Below are positions 43,907 to 52,952 of a DNA stretch of 64,000 bases, piece by piece. The notes below the pieces were generated by a model that saw only the letters and a program-made list of their open reading frames with translations, did not search any database and was not told where the DNA came from. The translations under genes and the position numbers were made by a program. Numbering within the stretch: position 1 is the stretch's first letter; each line of letters begins with the position of its first letter. Source of the DNA: Salinibacterium sp. (GTDB taxonomy: Bacteria > Actinomycetota > Actinomycetes > Actinomycetales > Microbacteriaceae). Where the stretch lies: positions 1-64,000 of the forward strand of contig JANXVG010000037.1 in assembly GCA_025351795.1 (NCBI GenBank), in the 5' to 3' direction.

Positions 43907-45357
43907 ACAAGGAGCTCAAGCGCGTGAGCATCGTGGTGCTGCTCATGTTTGTCGCACTCTTTGCCTCGGGCACGGTGATTCAAGTGTTCGCGGCTGATTC
44001 GCTTCGTGCAGATGGCCACAACGTGCGCACCCTGTACGCGAGCTACTCAGCTGAGCGTGGGCCCATCCTGGTTGCTGGCCAGCAAATTGCGCAGTCGATT
44101 GCCGTGGCAGACAAGTACAAATTTCAGCGCACCTACTCGAATGGTCCGCTCTACGCGCCGGTGACCGGCTATTTCACCCTCGACCAAGGCAACACCGGAA
44201 TCGAAGGTGCTCTCAATGACTACCTGAGCGGAACTTCCAGTCAGCAATTTCTTGATCAACTCAACGCCGTCATCACCGGTCAGAACCCCAAGGGTGCAGC
44301 TGTCGAGCTCACGATTGACCCGGTCGTGCAGCAAGCCGCCTTCGACGCGCTCGGAGCGAACAGCGGCGCCGTTATCGCGATCAATCCGAAGACCGGTGCC
44401 ATTCTCGCGATGGTCTCTAAATCTACGTTCGACCCCAACGTACTTGCCGTGCACGATACGGATGCCGTGATCAGCACCTACAAGTCGCTCATGTCAGATA
44501 CGGCCAACCCCCTCATCAATCGCACGATGAGCGGTGACCTCAACCCGCCTGGCTCGGTGTTCAAGCTTGTGGTCACCGCTGCTGCGCTCGACAGTGGCCA
44601 ATTCACGCCGGACAGCGAATTTCCCAATCCACCCCAGTTGCCCCTGGCCCAAAGTGACTCATTCATCCGAAACTCGGAAGGGGGAAATTGTGGCGGCGGA
44701 GCGACCGCGTCCATCGCAACAGGGCTGAGACTCTCCTGCAATATCACTTTCGCGCAGGTGGGCCCAGCTGTCGGGGAACGCACTATTGCCGAATACGCGG
44801 AACGCTTCGGATTCAACAAGAGTGTGAACGTGCCGATGGCGTCCACCGCCAGCGTGTACCCGCGGGGCATGACAGCGCCCGAACTTATGCTCTCGTCGTT
44901 TGGGCAGGCGAGCGTGCGTGCCTCCCCCCTTCAGATGGCGATGGTGGCGATGGGCATCGCCAACGGCGGCACGGTGATGAACCCGACGCTGGTCAACAGC
45001 ATCATCGCCCCGGATCTCACGGTGCGACAGGCATTTCAGTCGAGCGTTTTCAGCCAGGCAATCAGTAAGCAGACCGCCTTGACCCTGACTCAAATGATGA
45101 TCAACGGGGTCGCCAACGGTGCAGCCAGTAATGCCAGAATAGACGGAGTCGATGTGGCGGGTAAGACCGGGACAGCAGAGAACGGCCAAAGTGAACCATA
45201 CTCACTCTGGTTTACCGGATTTGCACCAGCACACGACCCACAGGTTGCCGTGGCGGTAGTGGTTGAAAATGGTGGGGGCTTTGGCCAATCCGCTTTTGGA
45301 AACCAAGTTGCCGCGCCAATTGCGAAAAAAGTACTAGAGGCGGTGCTATTCAGATGA
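43903..45357 (+). CDS. pbpA: Penicillin-binding protein PbpA (class B transpeptidase)
   Basis: 484 residues. An N-terminal signal anchor (VSIVVLLMFVALFASGTVIQVFAA) and a transpeptidase domain with SxxK in NPPGSVFKLVVTAAAL, SxN in LSCNITFAQVG and KTG in VAGKTGTAEN. The N-terminal dimerisation region is short, as in PbpA. It crosslinks the strands made by the SEDS partner encoded directly upstream (4-nt GTGA overlap) and overlaps the pknA start by 4 nt. Confidence 0.95.
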   Translation: MNKELKRVSIVVLLMFVALFASGTVIQVFAADSLRADGHNVRTLYASYSAERGPILVAGQQIAQSIAVADKYKFQRTYSNGPLYAPVTGYFTLDQGNTGIEGALNDYLSGTSSQQFLDQLNAVITGQNPKGAAVELTIDPVVQQAAFDALGANSGAVIAINPKTGAILAMVSKSTFDPNVLAVHDTDAVISTYKSLMSDTANPLINRTMSGDLNPPGSVFKLVVTAAALDSGQFTPDSEFPNPPQLPLAQSDSFIRNSEGGNCGGGATASIATGLRLSCNITFAQVGPAVGERTIAEYAERFGFNKSVNVPMASTASVYPRGMTAPELMLSSFGQASVRASPLQMAMVAMGIANGGTVMNPTLVNSIIAPDLTVRQAFQSSVFSQAISKQTALTLTQMMINGVANGAASNARIDGVDVAGKTGTAENGQSEPYSLWFTGFAPAHDPQVAVAVVVENGGGFGQSAFGNQVAAPIAKKVLEAVLFR

Positions 45358-47015
45358 GACCGACAAGCGGGCTCACCTTCGGCGGCAGATACCAGTTATC
45401 GAGCCGCGTGGCCATCGGCGGCATGGGCGAGGTGTGGCAGGCCACCGATCTTGTCATCGGCCGCACCGTTGCAATCAAGATTCTTAAAGACGAGTACCTC
45501 GGCGATCCCGGCTTTCTCGAGCGATTCCGCGCCGAGGCACGCCATGCAGCGCTCGTTAACCATGAGGGCATCGCGAACGTATTCGACTACGGCGAGGAAG
45601 ATGGCTCTGCCTATCTGGTGATGGAACTCGTGCCGGGCGAAGCGCTCAGCGCGATCCTCGAACGCGAGCGGGTGCTTTCTACCGACCGAGTGCTCGACAT
45701 TGTCGCGCAGACGGCATCCGCACTGCAGGCGGCGCACGCCGCCGGTCTCGTGCACCGCGACATCAAGCCAGGTAACCTGCTGATCACGCCAGACGGCCGA
45801 GTCAAAATCACTGACTTCGGCATCGCGCGTATTGCCGACCAGGTTCCCCTTACCGCAACGGGCCAGGTGATGGGCACCGTGCAGTACCTCTCGCCCGAGC
45901 AGGCCAGCGGAAAGCCTGCTTCCCCATCGACCGATATCTATTCGCTCGGAGTAGTCGCATACGAGGCCCTTGCCGGTCGCCGCCCATTCACGGGCGAGTC
46001 GCAAGTGGCAATCGCTATGGCACAGATCAACGAAAAACCCCCCGAGCTACCCGTTACGGTCTCCGAACCGGTACGCAATCTGGTGTACTCATGCCTCGCC
46101 AAGAACCCTATGGAACGGCCTGCATCCGCCGCACACCTCGCGCGCGCTGCACAGTCGCTCCGTAGGGGGGATGTCGCAGCAGCAGCAGCAGCAGTGCCCG
46201 GCATTCTCGGCCATGGGTCTCTCGCCGCAACGGCCGGGCCCAACTACGGACAGGCCGAGCCCACCCTTCTTCTTCCGACAAATGGACCGGTCAGCACTAG
46301 GGCGCTGCCGATTGAATCAAAGAAGCGCAACCCGTGGACATGGCCGCTCGTCGCCCTCATCTCGGTTCTTGCCGTCGTGCTCATCGCCACGCTCATTCTT
46401 CTTCTAGCAAATCCGGATCGCGGCGGTTCAACGTCAACCGGATCCGCACCGACCACGCCACCGCCCGCTTCGTTGACGCCGACGCCCGTGCCCACGTCGA
46501 CCATGGTCGCGGTGGTCGAAGCCGATTACCTCACCCTAACCAAGGATCAGGTGAGAGATAAGCTCACTGTTCTTGGTCTGCGTCTCGACGCTCGCGACGG
46601 AATCGTCGCAACCAATGCAGACGCAGCCGGTACCGCCTACCGCGTCAACCCGACGGGCAACGTTCAGAAGGGTGCGCTCATTGCGGTCAGCTTCTACACG
46701 CCTAAGCCGGTGACTCCAGTTCCGCCAAAACCCGCAGCCGTCACGTACCCACCTGGGCCCTATCTCGCCGGCGCCACCGTGCCGGTGAGTTGGAACACGT
46801 ACACCGGGTGCCCGGCCGACCACGCGTTCAGCGGTTACAGCTTTGCCGTCACCAATGGCACGATCGCGGGCGGAAGCCCTTCGGTCGGACCAACGGTGAC
46901 GACCGTGAACATCAAGCTTGCGACGACGCCAAATGACAATGTCGTCACCTACACCGCAATATGCACTGACATCGAATCCATCGTTTCCGATGGAACCAAC
47001 ATCCACGGAAACTGA
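45354..47015 (+). CDS. pknA: Ser/Thr protein kinase PknA-like with PASTA-like external region
   Basis: 553 residues. Kinase domain at about residues 10-275: glycine-rich loop VAIGGMGEVWQA, VAIKIL lysine, HRDIKPGNLL and DFGIAR. A juxtamembrane linker contains six Ala encoded by (GCA)6 at 46176-46193, a slippage-prone run. A membrane segment (WPLVALISVLAVVLIATLILLLA, near residue 335) leads to a Pro/Thr linker, one PASTA-like unit (VRDKLTVLGLRLDARDGIV) and a C-terminal ~95-residue region of unknown fold ending in GNIHGN-like residues. Known PknA proteins usually have shorter external parts. It phosphorylates division and wall proteins. Confidence 0.92.
   Translation: MRPTSGLTFGGRYQLSSRVAIGGMGEVWQATDLVIGRTVAIKILKDEYLGDPGFLERFRAEARHAALVNHEGIANVFDYGEEDGSAYLVMELVPGEALSAILERERVLSTDRVLDIVAQTASALQAAHAAGLVHRDIKPGNLLITPDGRVKITDFGIARIADQVPLTATGQVMGTVQYLSPEQASGKPASPSTDIYSLGVVAYEALAGRRPFTGESQVAIAMAQINEKPPELPVTVSEPVRNLVYSCLAKNPMERPASAAHLARAAQSLRRGDVAAAAAAVPGILGHGSLAATAGPNYGQAEPTLLLPTNGPVSTRALPIESKKRNPWTWPLVALISVLAVVLIATLILLLANPDRGGSTSTGSAPTTPPPASLTPTPVPTSTMVAVVEADYLTLTKDQVRDKLTVLGLRLDARDGIVATNADAAGTAYRVNPTGNVQKGALIAVSFYTPKPVTPVPPKPAAVTYPPGPYLAGATVPVSWNTYTGCPADHAFSGYSFAVTNGTIAGGSPSVGPTVTTVNIKLATTPNDNVVTYTAICTDIESIVSDGTNIHGN
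46176..46193 (+). repeat. (GCA)6 microsatellite in pknA
   Basis: Six tandem GCA codons encode an Ala run in the linker between kinase domain and membrane segment. Copy changes would keep the frame. Confidence 0.8.
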
Positions 47016-47120
47016 TCAGAACTGGCTCGATTCGTGCCCAGACGCGCGTGACAGGCTCCGCGCAGGCGCCACCAGATACACTTGCAAAGCAATTGTCGGG
47101 TTCCAACCGGGAGAACTTTC

Positions 47121-48848
47121 GTGACTGAAGGCGTGGCTCGAGGCGTACGCCTACTGGCGGGCAGGTACCAGGTCGGTGACCTCATCGGTCGAGGCGGCAT
47201 GGCGGATGTTCACGTAGGCACTGACTTGCGCCTGGGGCGTCAGGTAGCGATCAAGCTCCTCAAGTCCTCCCTCGCGAGCGATCCCGCCTTTCGCACCCGC
47301 TTCCGCCGCGAGGCGCAGGATGCGGCCAAGATGGCCCATCCCACGATCGTGCGCATTTTCGACGCTGGTGAAGAGACAGTTCGCGAGCCAGGCGGCGGCG
47401 AAATGCAGGTGCCGTTCATCATCATGGAGTACGTCGATGGTCGTCTTCTCAAAGACATCATCAACGAGGGCGCCCTCGCGCCATCTGAGGCCGCACGCAT
47501 CATCGAACAAGTCCTGACCGCCCTCGAGTATTCGCACCGGGCTGGCGTCGTGCATCGCGACATTAAGCCGGGCAACATCATGATCACGCCCAACGGGCAA
47601 GTAAAGGTCATGGACTTCGGCATTGCGCGCGCGATCTCGGACTCTTCCGCAACGATCGCAGAGACCAGCGCGATTGTCGGCACTGCGCAGTACTTCTCAC
47701 CGGAGCAGGCTCGTGGTGAAACCGTCGATGCGCGCACTGACCTATATTCCACCGGCATCGTGCTCTTCGAACTCCTGACCGGCCGCGCCCCGTTTACTGG
47801 TGATAATCCGGTCGCGGTGGCCTACCAGCACGTCAATGCCGAAGCCGTTCCACCCAGCTCGATCAACCCCAGGGTGTCACCCGCGATGGATGCGGTAACC
47901 CTGCGCGCGCTGTCAAAGGACCGCTTTGAGCGGTACCAGAGCGCGATCGAGTTCCGTCAGAATGTCGAAGCCGCGGCCGCGGGAAATATCCCCACTGCGC
48001 GGATGCCCGCCGCAAACGACTTCAATGCAACACTCTTCGGCGTGAATCCGACGGCCACGGCCGGATCGGAGGCGGCGCTTCGCCAGCTCACCGTTGACGA
48101 CGACCGTGCGGTACGTACGCAGAACCGCCCGCCCGTCGCGTGGATCTGGGCTGGCATCGCAAGCATGGTTGTCATCATCGCGGCCGTCGTGTTTTGGACC
48201 CTCAACCTCACCCCTCAGAACATCGGTGCCGCTCTCTCCGTGGACGTTCCGAATCTCAGCGGACAGACCTACGACAACGGCGCCGCTCTGCTGACGACTA
48301 AGAAGCTTGTGCCCCAAAAGTTCACTGAGCCGAACGCGGCGGTTGCCGAGGGAATCATCCTTCGCACCGATCCGCCGGCCGGCACAACCGTGGCTCCCGG
48401 GCAGGCGATCAAGGTCTATGTGTCCCTGGGTAAGAACCCGGTGAAGGTACCAGACGTATCCAACATGCTCGAAGCAGATGCGAAAGCTGCGCTCGTGGCT
48501 AACAAGCTTGTGTACGGTCAGACCACGACGACATATTCGCCATCGATCACCGCTGGCGTGGTGGTTTCCTCTGACCCGCAGGGCGGGGCGACCACAACAA
48601 CCGCCGGAGTGACCGTACGCGAGGGCGATACGGTCAATCTTGTCGTCTCGAATGGTCTCGTGAACGTTCCTGATGTGACCGGTCAGGCCATCACCGATGC
48701 GAGTTCAAAATTGAGTGGGGAACTTCAGTTGAACGTCAAAGTCGTTGCAGACAAGGGCTGTTCAGGCGCGAAAGTCAGCAAGCAGTCCGTGATCGGCGAC
48801 ACCCCCCAGAAGTCCAACATCACCATCTACTACTGCGCAGGCAGCTAG
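47121..48848 (+). CDS. pknB: Ser/Thr protein kinase PknB with three PASTA domains
   Basis: 575 residues from the GTG at 47121, which has GGGAG 7-8 nt upstream; the frame to 47082 is not used. Kinase domain: IGRGGMADVHVG, VAIKLLKSSLA, HRDIKPGNIM, DFGIARA. After a membrane segment (WIWAGIASMVVIIAAVVFWTL, near residue 350) come three PASTA units (VDVPNLSGQTYDNGAALL, VKVPDVSNMLEADAKAAL, VNVPDVTGQAITDASSKL), which bind muropeptides or lipid II, and a C-terminal Cys pair. Mycobacterial PknB has four PASTA units. It regulates wall synthesis and division; convergent with trpG. Confidence 0.95.
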   Translation: MTEGVARGVRLLAGRYQVGDLIGRGGMADVHVGTDLRLGRQVAIKLLKSSLASDPAFRTRFRREAQDAAKMAHPTIVRIFDAGEETVREPGGGEMQVPFIIMEYVDGRLLKDIINEGALAPSEAARIIEQVLTALEYSHRAGVVHRDIKPGNIMITPNGQVKVMDFGIARAISDSSATIAETSAIVGTAQYFSPEQARGETVDARTDLYSTGIVLFELLTGRAPFTGDNPVAVAYQHVNAEAVPPSSINPRVSPAMDAVTLRALSKDRFERYQSAIEFRQNVEAAAAGNIPTARMPAANDFNATLFGVNPTATAGSEAALRQLTVDDDRAVRTQNRPPVAWIWAGIASMVVIIAAVVFWTLNLTPQNIGAALSVDVPNLSGQTYDNGAALLTTKKLVPQKFTEPNAAVAEGIILRTDPPAGTTVAPGQAIKVYVSLGKNPVKVPDVSNMLEADAKAALVANKLVYGQTTTTYSPSITAGVVVSSDPQGGATTTTAGVTVREGDTVNLVVSNGLVNVPDVTGQAITDASSKLSGELQLNVKVVADKGCSGAKVSKQSVIGDTPQKSNITIYYCAGS

Positions 48849-48900
48849 CGCTCACAGTGTGAGATACGCCGGGACACGGGTTCGAGACCGATCGTCCACG

Positions 48901-49536
48901 CTACAACCGAACGAGGGGCGTGAGCCCCTTCGCCGTCTCGGCGGCTTCGGGCAAGCCGGCGACGGCTAGCCAGTTGCCGATCATGCGATAGCCACCCTCG
49001 GTGAGCACAGACTCCGGGTGAAATTGCACCCCGAATATGGGCAGGGATGCATGGCGGATTCCCATGATGACGCCTCCATGCGTGCGTGACGTCACGACGA
49101 GCTCCCCGGGCACCGTCGAGTCGACGACGGCAAGCGAGTGGTAGCGCGTCGCGGAGAACGGTTGGGGCACGCCTTCGTAGAACGAGCTCTCATCGTGCTT
49201 GATCAGGCTGGTCTTACCGTGCATCAACTCATCAGCGTGGGTGACGGTCGCGCCAAGCGCCTCCGCGATCGCCTGGTGCCCGAGGCACACTCCGAGCAAC
49301 GGTTGTCCGCTCGCAAGCGCGGCCACCACAACAGGGATGCTGACCCCGGCTGCTGCGGGCGTTCCCGGGCCAGGGGAGAGCAGAACAGCATCGAAGTCGG
49401 CAATGTAGGCGGCGGCATCCACTGCCGTGAAATCATCGTTGCGCACGACAGTAGTCGTCGCACCGAGCTGCAGGAGGTACCCGTTGAGCGTGTAGACGAA
49501 GCTGTCGTAGTTGTCGATCACGAGAACGTGGGTCAC
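48901..49536 (-). CDS. trpG: Glutamine amidotransferase, anthranilate/aminodeoxychorismate synthase component II
   Basis: 211 residues. A class I glutamine amidotransferase with LSPGPGTP, the catalytic Cys in LLGVCLGHQAIAE and the His-Glu pair in FGVQFHPESVLT. It supplies ammonia to TrpE or PabB; the partner is not in the window, so tryptophan and folate roles cannot be separated. The GTG at 49536 overlaps the stop of the small upstream gene by 4 nt. The same neighbourhood (trpG beside pknB) occurs in mycobacteria. Confidence 0.93.
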   Translation of the reverse strand: MTHVLVIDNYDSFVYTLNGYLLQLGATTTVVRNDDFTAVDAAAYIADFDAVLLSPGPGTPAAAGVSIPVVVAALASGQPLLGVCLGHQAIAEALGATVTHADELMHGKTSLIKHDESSFYEGVPQPFSATRYHSLAVVDSTVPGELVVTSRTHGGVIMGIRHASLPIFGVQFHPESVLTEGGYRMIGNWLAVAGLPEAAETAKGLTPLVRL

Positions 49537-49694
49537 TGAGTCACCGTCGAATCCGTGGGAGCGACGAACTGATCGACAAACGGAAACACCCAGAAGACGC
49601 AGACCGCGAGGATCGCGGCGACCAACGCGAGCAGCATCAGGACTCGCACCCACACCGGTCCGGGAAGCACCTGCCACAGAACCCCGTACATCAT
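49533..49694 (-). CDS. Small membrane protein between the sortase and trpG genes
   Basis: 53 residues from the ATG at 49694, which has GGGAGGA upstream and overlaps the sortase stop by 4 nt. One long hydrophobic segment (VLMLLALVAAILAVCVFWVFPFV) spans the membrane, with a short external tail. Too short for family assignment; tight coupling on both sides supports a real gene. Function unknown. Confidence 0.75.
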   Translation of the reverse strand: MMYGVLWQVLPGPVWVRVLMLLALVAAILAVCVFWVFPFVDQFVAPTDSTVTQ

Positions 49695-50488
49695 TGTCCT
49701 CCCGGCTTGACGAGCGCGGCAATGTCTGTCGGCGCACCACTTGCGCGCGGGTACCACGTGTCGAAAATACCGTACGCGATAATACGTTCAGCGGTGGAGA
49801 AGAACGGGTTACAGCTGGTGAGAGTAATCATTCGGTCGACCGGTGGCACGCCTGAAAGTTGGGGCACCGGAGCGATAACGCCAACGCTCGTCGGCTGCAC
49901 ATATTCGATATCGCGGAAAATGTACTTGTACCAACCGTCTGCAGTCTCGACGAAAATGGGGTCGCCAACCTGCAGTTCGTGGATGTGCTCGAGGTTGCCG
50001 CCATAGGCCTTACGATGAGCCGCAATCGCAAAGTTACCCACCTCGCCCGGCATTTGCGTACCGGGGTAGTGGCCAAGCCCGTATTTGTTGAGCACGTCAG
50101 TCACCCCTATGCCCTCAGCGATCGGGCGCGCGTAGTCGGCGCCGAATCGTGGAACATAGAGAATAGCGAACCGCTCAGCGTTGGCGGGCGCCACGCCCAC
50201 AATGGGCGGGCCGGATTCCACCGGCGCTAGCGTAGGTGCGAACGTCGCTGGTGAAGTTGGCGTTGGCGTTGGCGTTGATATTCCGGTATTCCACTTCTGG
50301 CTTAGGCTGATCGCCTGATCGTGTTGTTCGTGGCCAACGATGATGTCATTGAGCCACAACTGCCAGCCGAGGAAGAGCAGAACGAAAGCTCCAGCGGTGA
50401 TGAGAATCTCGCCGAGCACTCCGACGACATTGAATCGACGTCGCGACTTAGCGAGCTTTCGTGCGGTGCGTCGCGGTACCTCGGTCAT
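49691..50488 (-). CDS. Class E sortase
   Basis: 265 residues. A membrane segment near the N terminus (ILITAGAFVLLFLGWQLW), a Thr/Pro linker, then the sortase barrel with NFAIAAHRKAYGG (catalytic His), MITLTSCNPFFS (catalytic Cys226 in TLTSC) and the downstream Arg in ERIIAYG. Class E enzymes of high-GC Gram-positives prefer LAxTG substrates; the surface protein at 23561-27196 ends in LAFTG. The transcript appears leaderless (TAGAAT 6 nt upstream of the ATG) and divergent from crgA. Confidence 0.9.
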   Translation of the reverse strand: MTEVPRRTARKLAKSRRRFNVVGVLGEILITAGAFVLLFLGWQLWLNDIIVGHEQHDQAISLSQKWNTGISTPTPTPTSPATFAPTLAPVESGPPIVGVAPANAERFAILYVPRFGADYARPIAEGIGVTDVLNKYGLGHYPGTQMPGEVGNFAIAAHRKAYGGNLEHIHELQVGDPIFVETADGWYKYIFRDIEYVQPTSVGVIAPVPQLSGVPPVDRMITLTSCNPFFSTAERIIAYGIFDTWYPRASGAPTDIAALVKPGGQ

Positions 50489-50494
50489 ACCGCG

Positions 50495-50500
50495 ATTCTA
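50495..50500 (-). promoter_or_regulatory. -10 element of the sortase operon
   Basis: TAGAAT on the minus strand, 6 nt before the sortase ATG. Confidence 0.5.
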
Positions 50501-50562
50501 GGCGTAGGCCACTCAGTGATCCTCCGAGAGTGCCGTACACGGTCGTGATCACATGATTCCGC

Positions 50563-50568
50563 TAGAAT
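50563..50568 (+). promoter_or_regulatory. -10 element of crgA
   Basis: TAGAAT on the plus strand, 7 nt before the crgA ATG; same hexamer and near-identical spacing as for the divergent sortase gene. No good -35 hexamer at 16-19 bp. Confidence 0.5.
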
Positions 50569-50575
50569 TTCTGCC

Positions 50576-50821
50576 ATGGCCCGTTCACTAGCACGCAATA
50601 AGTCCGAGCAAACAGTGGAGTCCCGCACGGGTGACCAGGCACCCAACGCCGTCTGGTTCAAACCCGTCATGTTCGGCTTCATGCTGGTCGGGCTCGCGTG
50701 GATCATTGTCTTCTACGTCAGCCAAAACTCATTGCCCATCCAACAACTCGGCACGTGGAATATCTTGATCGGTTTCGGAATCATGTTCATCGGATTCCTG
50801 ATGACCACGCGCTGGCGTTAA
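50576..50821 (+). CDS. crgA: Cell division protein CrgA
   Basis: 81 residues. A basic N terminus and two membrane segments (WFKPVMFGFMLVGLAWIIVFYV and WNILIGFGIMFIGFLMTT) joined by SQNSLPIQQLG, as in CrgA/UPF0233. CrgA recruits septal wall synthases and interacts with FtsZ in Actinobacteria. Position beside the pkn/pbp cluster is conserved. Confidence 0.93.
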   Translation: MARSLARNKSEQTVESRTGDQAPNAVWFKPVMFGFMLVGLAWIIVFYVSQNSLPIQQLGTWNILIGFGIMFIGFLMTTRWR

Positions 50822-50891
50822 GAATCGCCTTGAACTACAGTGATGTAATTCTTATCCCCATTGTGGATACGGCTGTGGATAACGTCTCTCG

Positions 50892-51716
50892 CTAGAAAGC
50901 GAGTACCCTCACCACCGTGATTGCCACGAGGGCAACCGCTATCGCCGCGACCATCAATGCCTGCGCGTTTCTCTGGTTCGCTTGGCGTGTCTCCAGATAG
51001 ACGAAGGCGACTGCTGCCCCGGCAACGAGCCCGCCGATGTGGGCCTGCCACGAGATGCCCGAGATGAAGAAGCCAATCGCGAGGTTGAGCACAATAACGA
51101 TGAGGATCTGCACGTTGTTTCCGCCAAGCCTGCGCTGGATAACGAAGAACGCTCCGAGCAACCCAAAGATCGCGCCTGATGCCCCGAGGACAGCGCCGGT
51201 CGGTGCCAGAAGAAGAACCGCGACTGATCCGCCGAGGGCCGCGATCAAGTAAAGCACCAGGTAGCGAGCTCGCCCCACCAGCCGCTCAATGATCGGCCCA
51301 AAGATAAACAGCGAATACATATTGACGAGGAGGTGGATGATGCCCAAGTGAACGAACGCGGCCGTGAGCATCGTCCAGGGTCTAGCTTCGGTGAGCACTG
51401 GGGCGTAGTACAAGGCCTTGGTGACCGCATCATTGGTAGCCAACTGAAGGATGAAAACGAGCACATTCACCGCAATGAGGGTATACGTTGCGACGGGCTG
51501 GTTGCTCGACGAGCGGAACGCGGTCACGATGCCCGGCGCGCGCTTCGGGGTATTCTGCCTCGCCTCACGCACGCACTCTGGGCAGTGCACCCCCACCGCC
51601 GCCTGAGTTTGGCACTGAGGGCAAACGGTGCGACCACATCGTTGGCACAGCACGAAACTCTGGCGATCCGGGTGCCGATAACAGTAGTTATCCGGGTCGT
51701 GTGGAGCGTCGGTCAC
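50892..51716 (-). CDS. Rhomboid family intramembrane serine protease
   Basis: 274 residues. An N-terminal zinc-binding segment (CYRHPDRQSFVLCQRCGRTVCPQC, then HCPEC) precedes six to seven membrane helices with the catalytic Ser180 in GASGAIFG and His226 in QAHIGGLVAG. It cleaves membrane proteins within the bilayer; substrates unknown. Cytosolic zinc-ribbon N termini are usual for actinobacterial rhomboids near the origin. It follows the cyclophilin gene by 6 bp. Confidence 0.92.
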   Translation of the reverse strand: MTDAPHDPDNYCYRHPDRQSFVLCQRCGRTVCPQCQTQAAVGVHCPECVREARQNTPKRAPGIVTAFRSSSNQPVATYTLIAVNVLVFILQLATNDAVTKALYYAPVLTEARPWTMLTAAFVHLGIIHLLVNMYSLFIFGPIIERLVGRARYLVLYLIAALGGSVAVLLLAPTGAVLGASGAIFGLLGAFFVIQRRLGGNNVQILIVIVLNLAIGFFISGISWQAHIGGLVAGAAVAFVYLETRQANQRNAQALMVAAIAVALVAITVVRVLAF

Positions 51717-51722
51717 GGGTGT

Positions 51723-52256
51723 CTAGATCTCGTCGATCGTGACGCTCTCGATGACGACGTCTGCGAGCGGTTTGTCGTGGGCATCCGTCGGCACTGCCTC
51801 GATCGCGTCGACGACCTTACGAGAGTCTTCATCGGCGACGACACCGAAGATTGTGTGCTTGCCCTGCAGCCACGGAGTGGGAACGGTCGTGATAAAAAAC
51901 TGGGAACCGTTAGTTCCCTTGCCACCGCGGGTTCCCGCATTGGCCATGGCAAAAATATATGGCTCGTTAAAGGTGAGTTCGCCGTGGATCTCATCATCGA
52001 ACTCGAAGCCCGGACCGCCAATACCCTGACCGAGCGGGTCGCCACCCTGCAGCATGAAGTCCTTAATTATGCGGTGGAAGATTACGCCGTCGTACAGGTT
52101 ATCGGTAGAGACCTTGCCGGTGGCGGGGTGAGTCCATTGCTTAGTTCCGGTTGCGAGGCCCGTAAAGTTGGCGACAGTCTTCGGGGCGTGATTGCCGAAA
52201 AGGTTGACCTTGATCGGGCCGAGGGACGTAGCGATGGTGGCGACAGCGGTATGCAT
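51723..52256 (-). CDS. ppiA: Peptidyl-prolyl cis-trans isomerase, cyclophilin type
   Basis: 177 residues from the ATG at 52256. It catalyses proline isomerisation in protein folding. Cyclophilin signatures: HAPKTVANFTGLATG, FHRIIKDFMLQGGDPLGQG (active-site Arg and Phe), FAMANAGTRGGKGTNGSQFFIT and HTIFGVV. No signal peptide, so cytosolic. The longer open frame to 52430 is not supported. Typical position near gyrA and crgA. Confidence 0.94.
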   Translation of the reverse strand: MHTAVATIATSLGPIKVNLFGNHAPKTVANFTGLATGTKQWTHPATGKVSTDNLYDGVIFHRIIKDFMLQGGDPLGQGIGGPGFEFDDEIHGELTFNEPYIFAMANAGTRGGKGTNGSQFFITTVPTPWLQGKHTIFGVVADEDSRKVVDAIEAVPTDAHDKPLADVVIESVTIDEI

Positions 52257-52392
52257 GGTTCCAATTCTTGCATAGGGCATTCGGCAACTGGCCCTCTGGC
52301 GTTCAGGTGGCTCACAGCACAACCCGTTTGTCTCGGAGGAGCAGCGTGGCAGGATTGACTTATTCGCTGCACCTACAGACGGAGGGTTTTCG

Positions 52393-52941
52393 ATGGGACT
52401 ATCACGCAAGCGCCAGCGAGAGTTCGACAAATTGAAGAGTCAGGCTGAAAGCCTGTGGGACGACCAGAGGGATGTGCTTGAACACGCCAACCGCGTTATC
52501 CATAACGCTCGTCGGCAGGCCGCGAACTACGCCCGCGAGGAGTTTTCCCCGCGAGTGAGAGACGTATTCGAAGACCGCGTGCGGCCCGCGGTCTCATCCG
52601 GAATCGCCGGAGCGCGTTCGGCTGCGCACGGTACGCGCGAAAGGCTTGTCGACGACGTGCTCCCCGCGGTGTCATCGGCGCTCAGTTCGGCACTGGCGGC
52701 TCTAGAAGTTGCGAAAAGTCCGCAGGTACGCGAGGCCTTTGCTCGCGTATCCAAAGCGAGCACGACAGCCGGATCGAAGCTCGGCTTGGTCGAGACCAAA
52801 AGATCTACAGGCCTTGGCCGCTACCTTCTCATCGGACTTGGCGTTGTCGCCGCTGCCGCTGTGGCTTACGCGGCGTGGCAGACGCTGCGCGCTGACGACG
52901 ACCTGTGGATCGACGATGAGGCCGAAACCGTCGAAGAATAG
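52393..52941 (+). CDS. Conserved hypothetical membrane-anchored helical protein
   Basis: 182 residues. A highly charged helical N-terminal region (RKRQREFDKLKSQAESLWDDQRDVLEHANRVI) continues as predicted amphipathic helices to about residue 135, then one membrane segment (YLLIGLGVVAAAAVAYAAWQTL) and an acidic tail. The layout resembles apolipoprotein/YtxH-like membrane-associated proteins. No domain is recognised. Its ATG follows GGAGGG. A strong terminator follows, so it is transcribed alone. Confidence 0.75.
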   Translation: MGLSRKRQREFDKLKSQAESLWDDQRDVLEHANRVIHNARRQAANYAREEFSPRVRDVFEDRVRPAVSSGIAGARSAAHGTRERLVDDVLPAVSSALSSALAALEVAKSPQVREAFARVSKASTTAGSKLGLVETKRSTGLGRYLLIGLGVVAAAAVAYAAWQTLRADDDLWIDDEAETVEE

Positions 52942-52952
52942 CCTTCGATTAC

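Noticed and set aside
51333-52358. 341-codon open frame on the plus strand
   Set aside because: Antisense to the rhomboid and cyclophilin genes; shadow frame.
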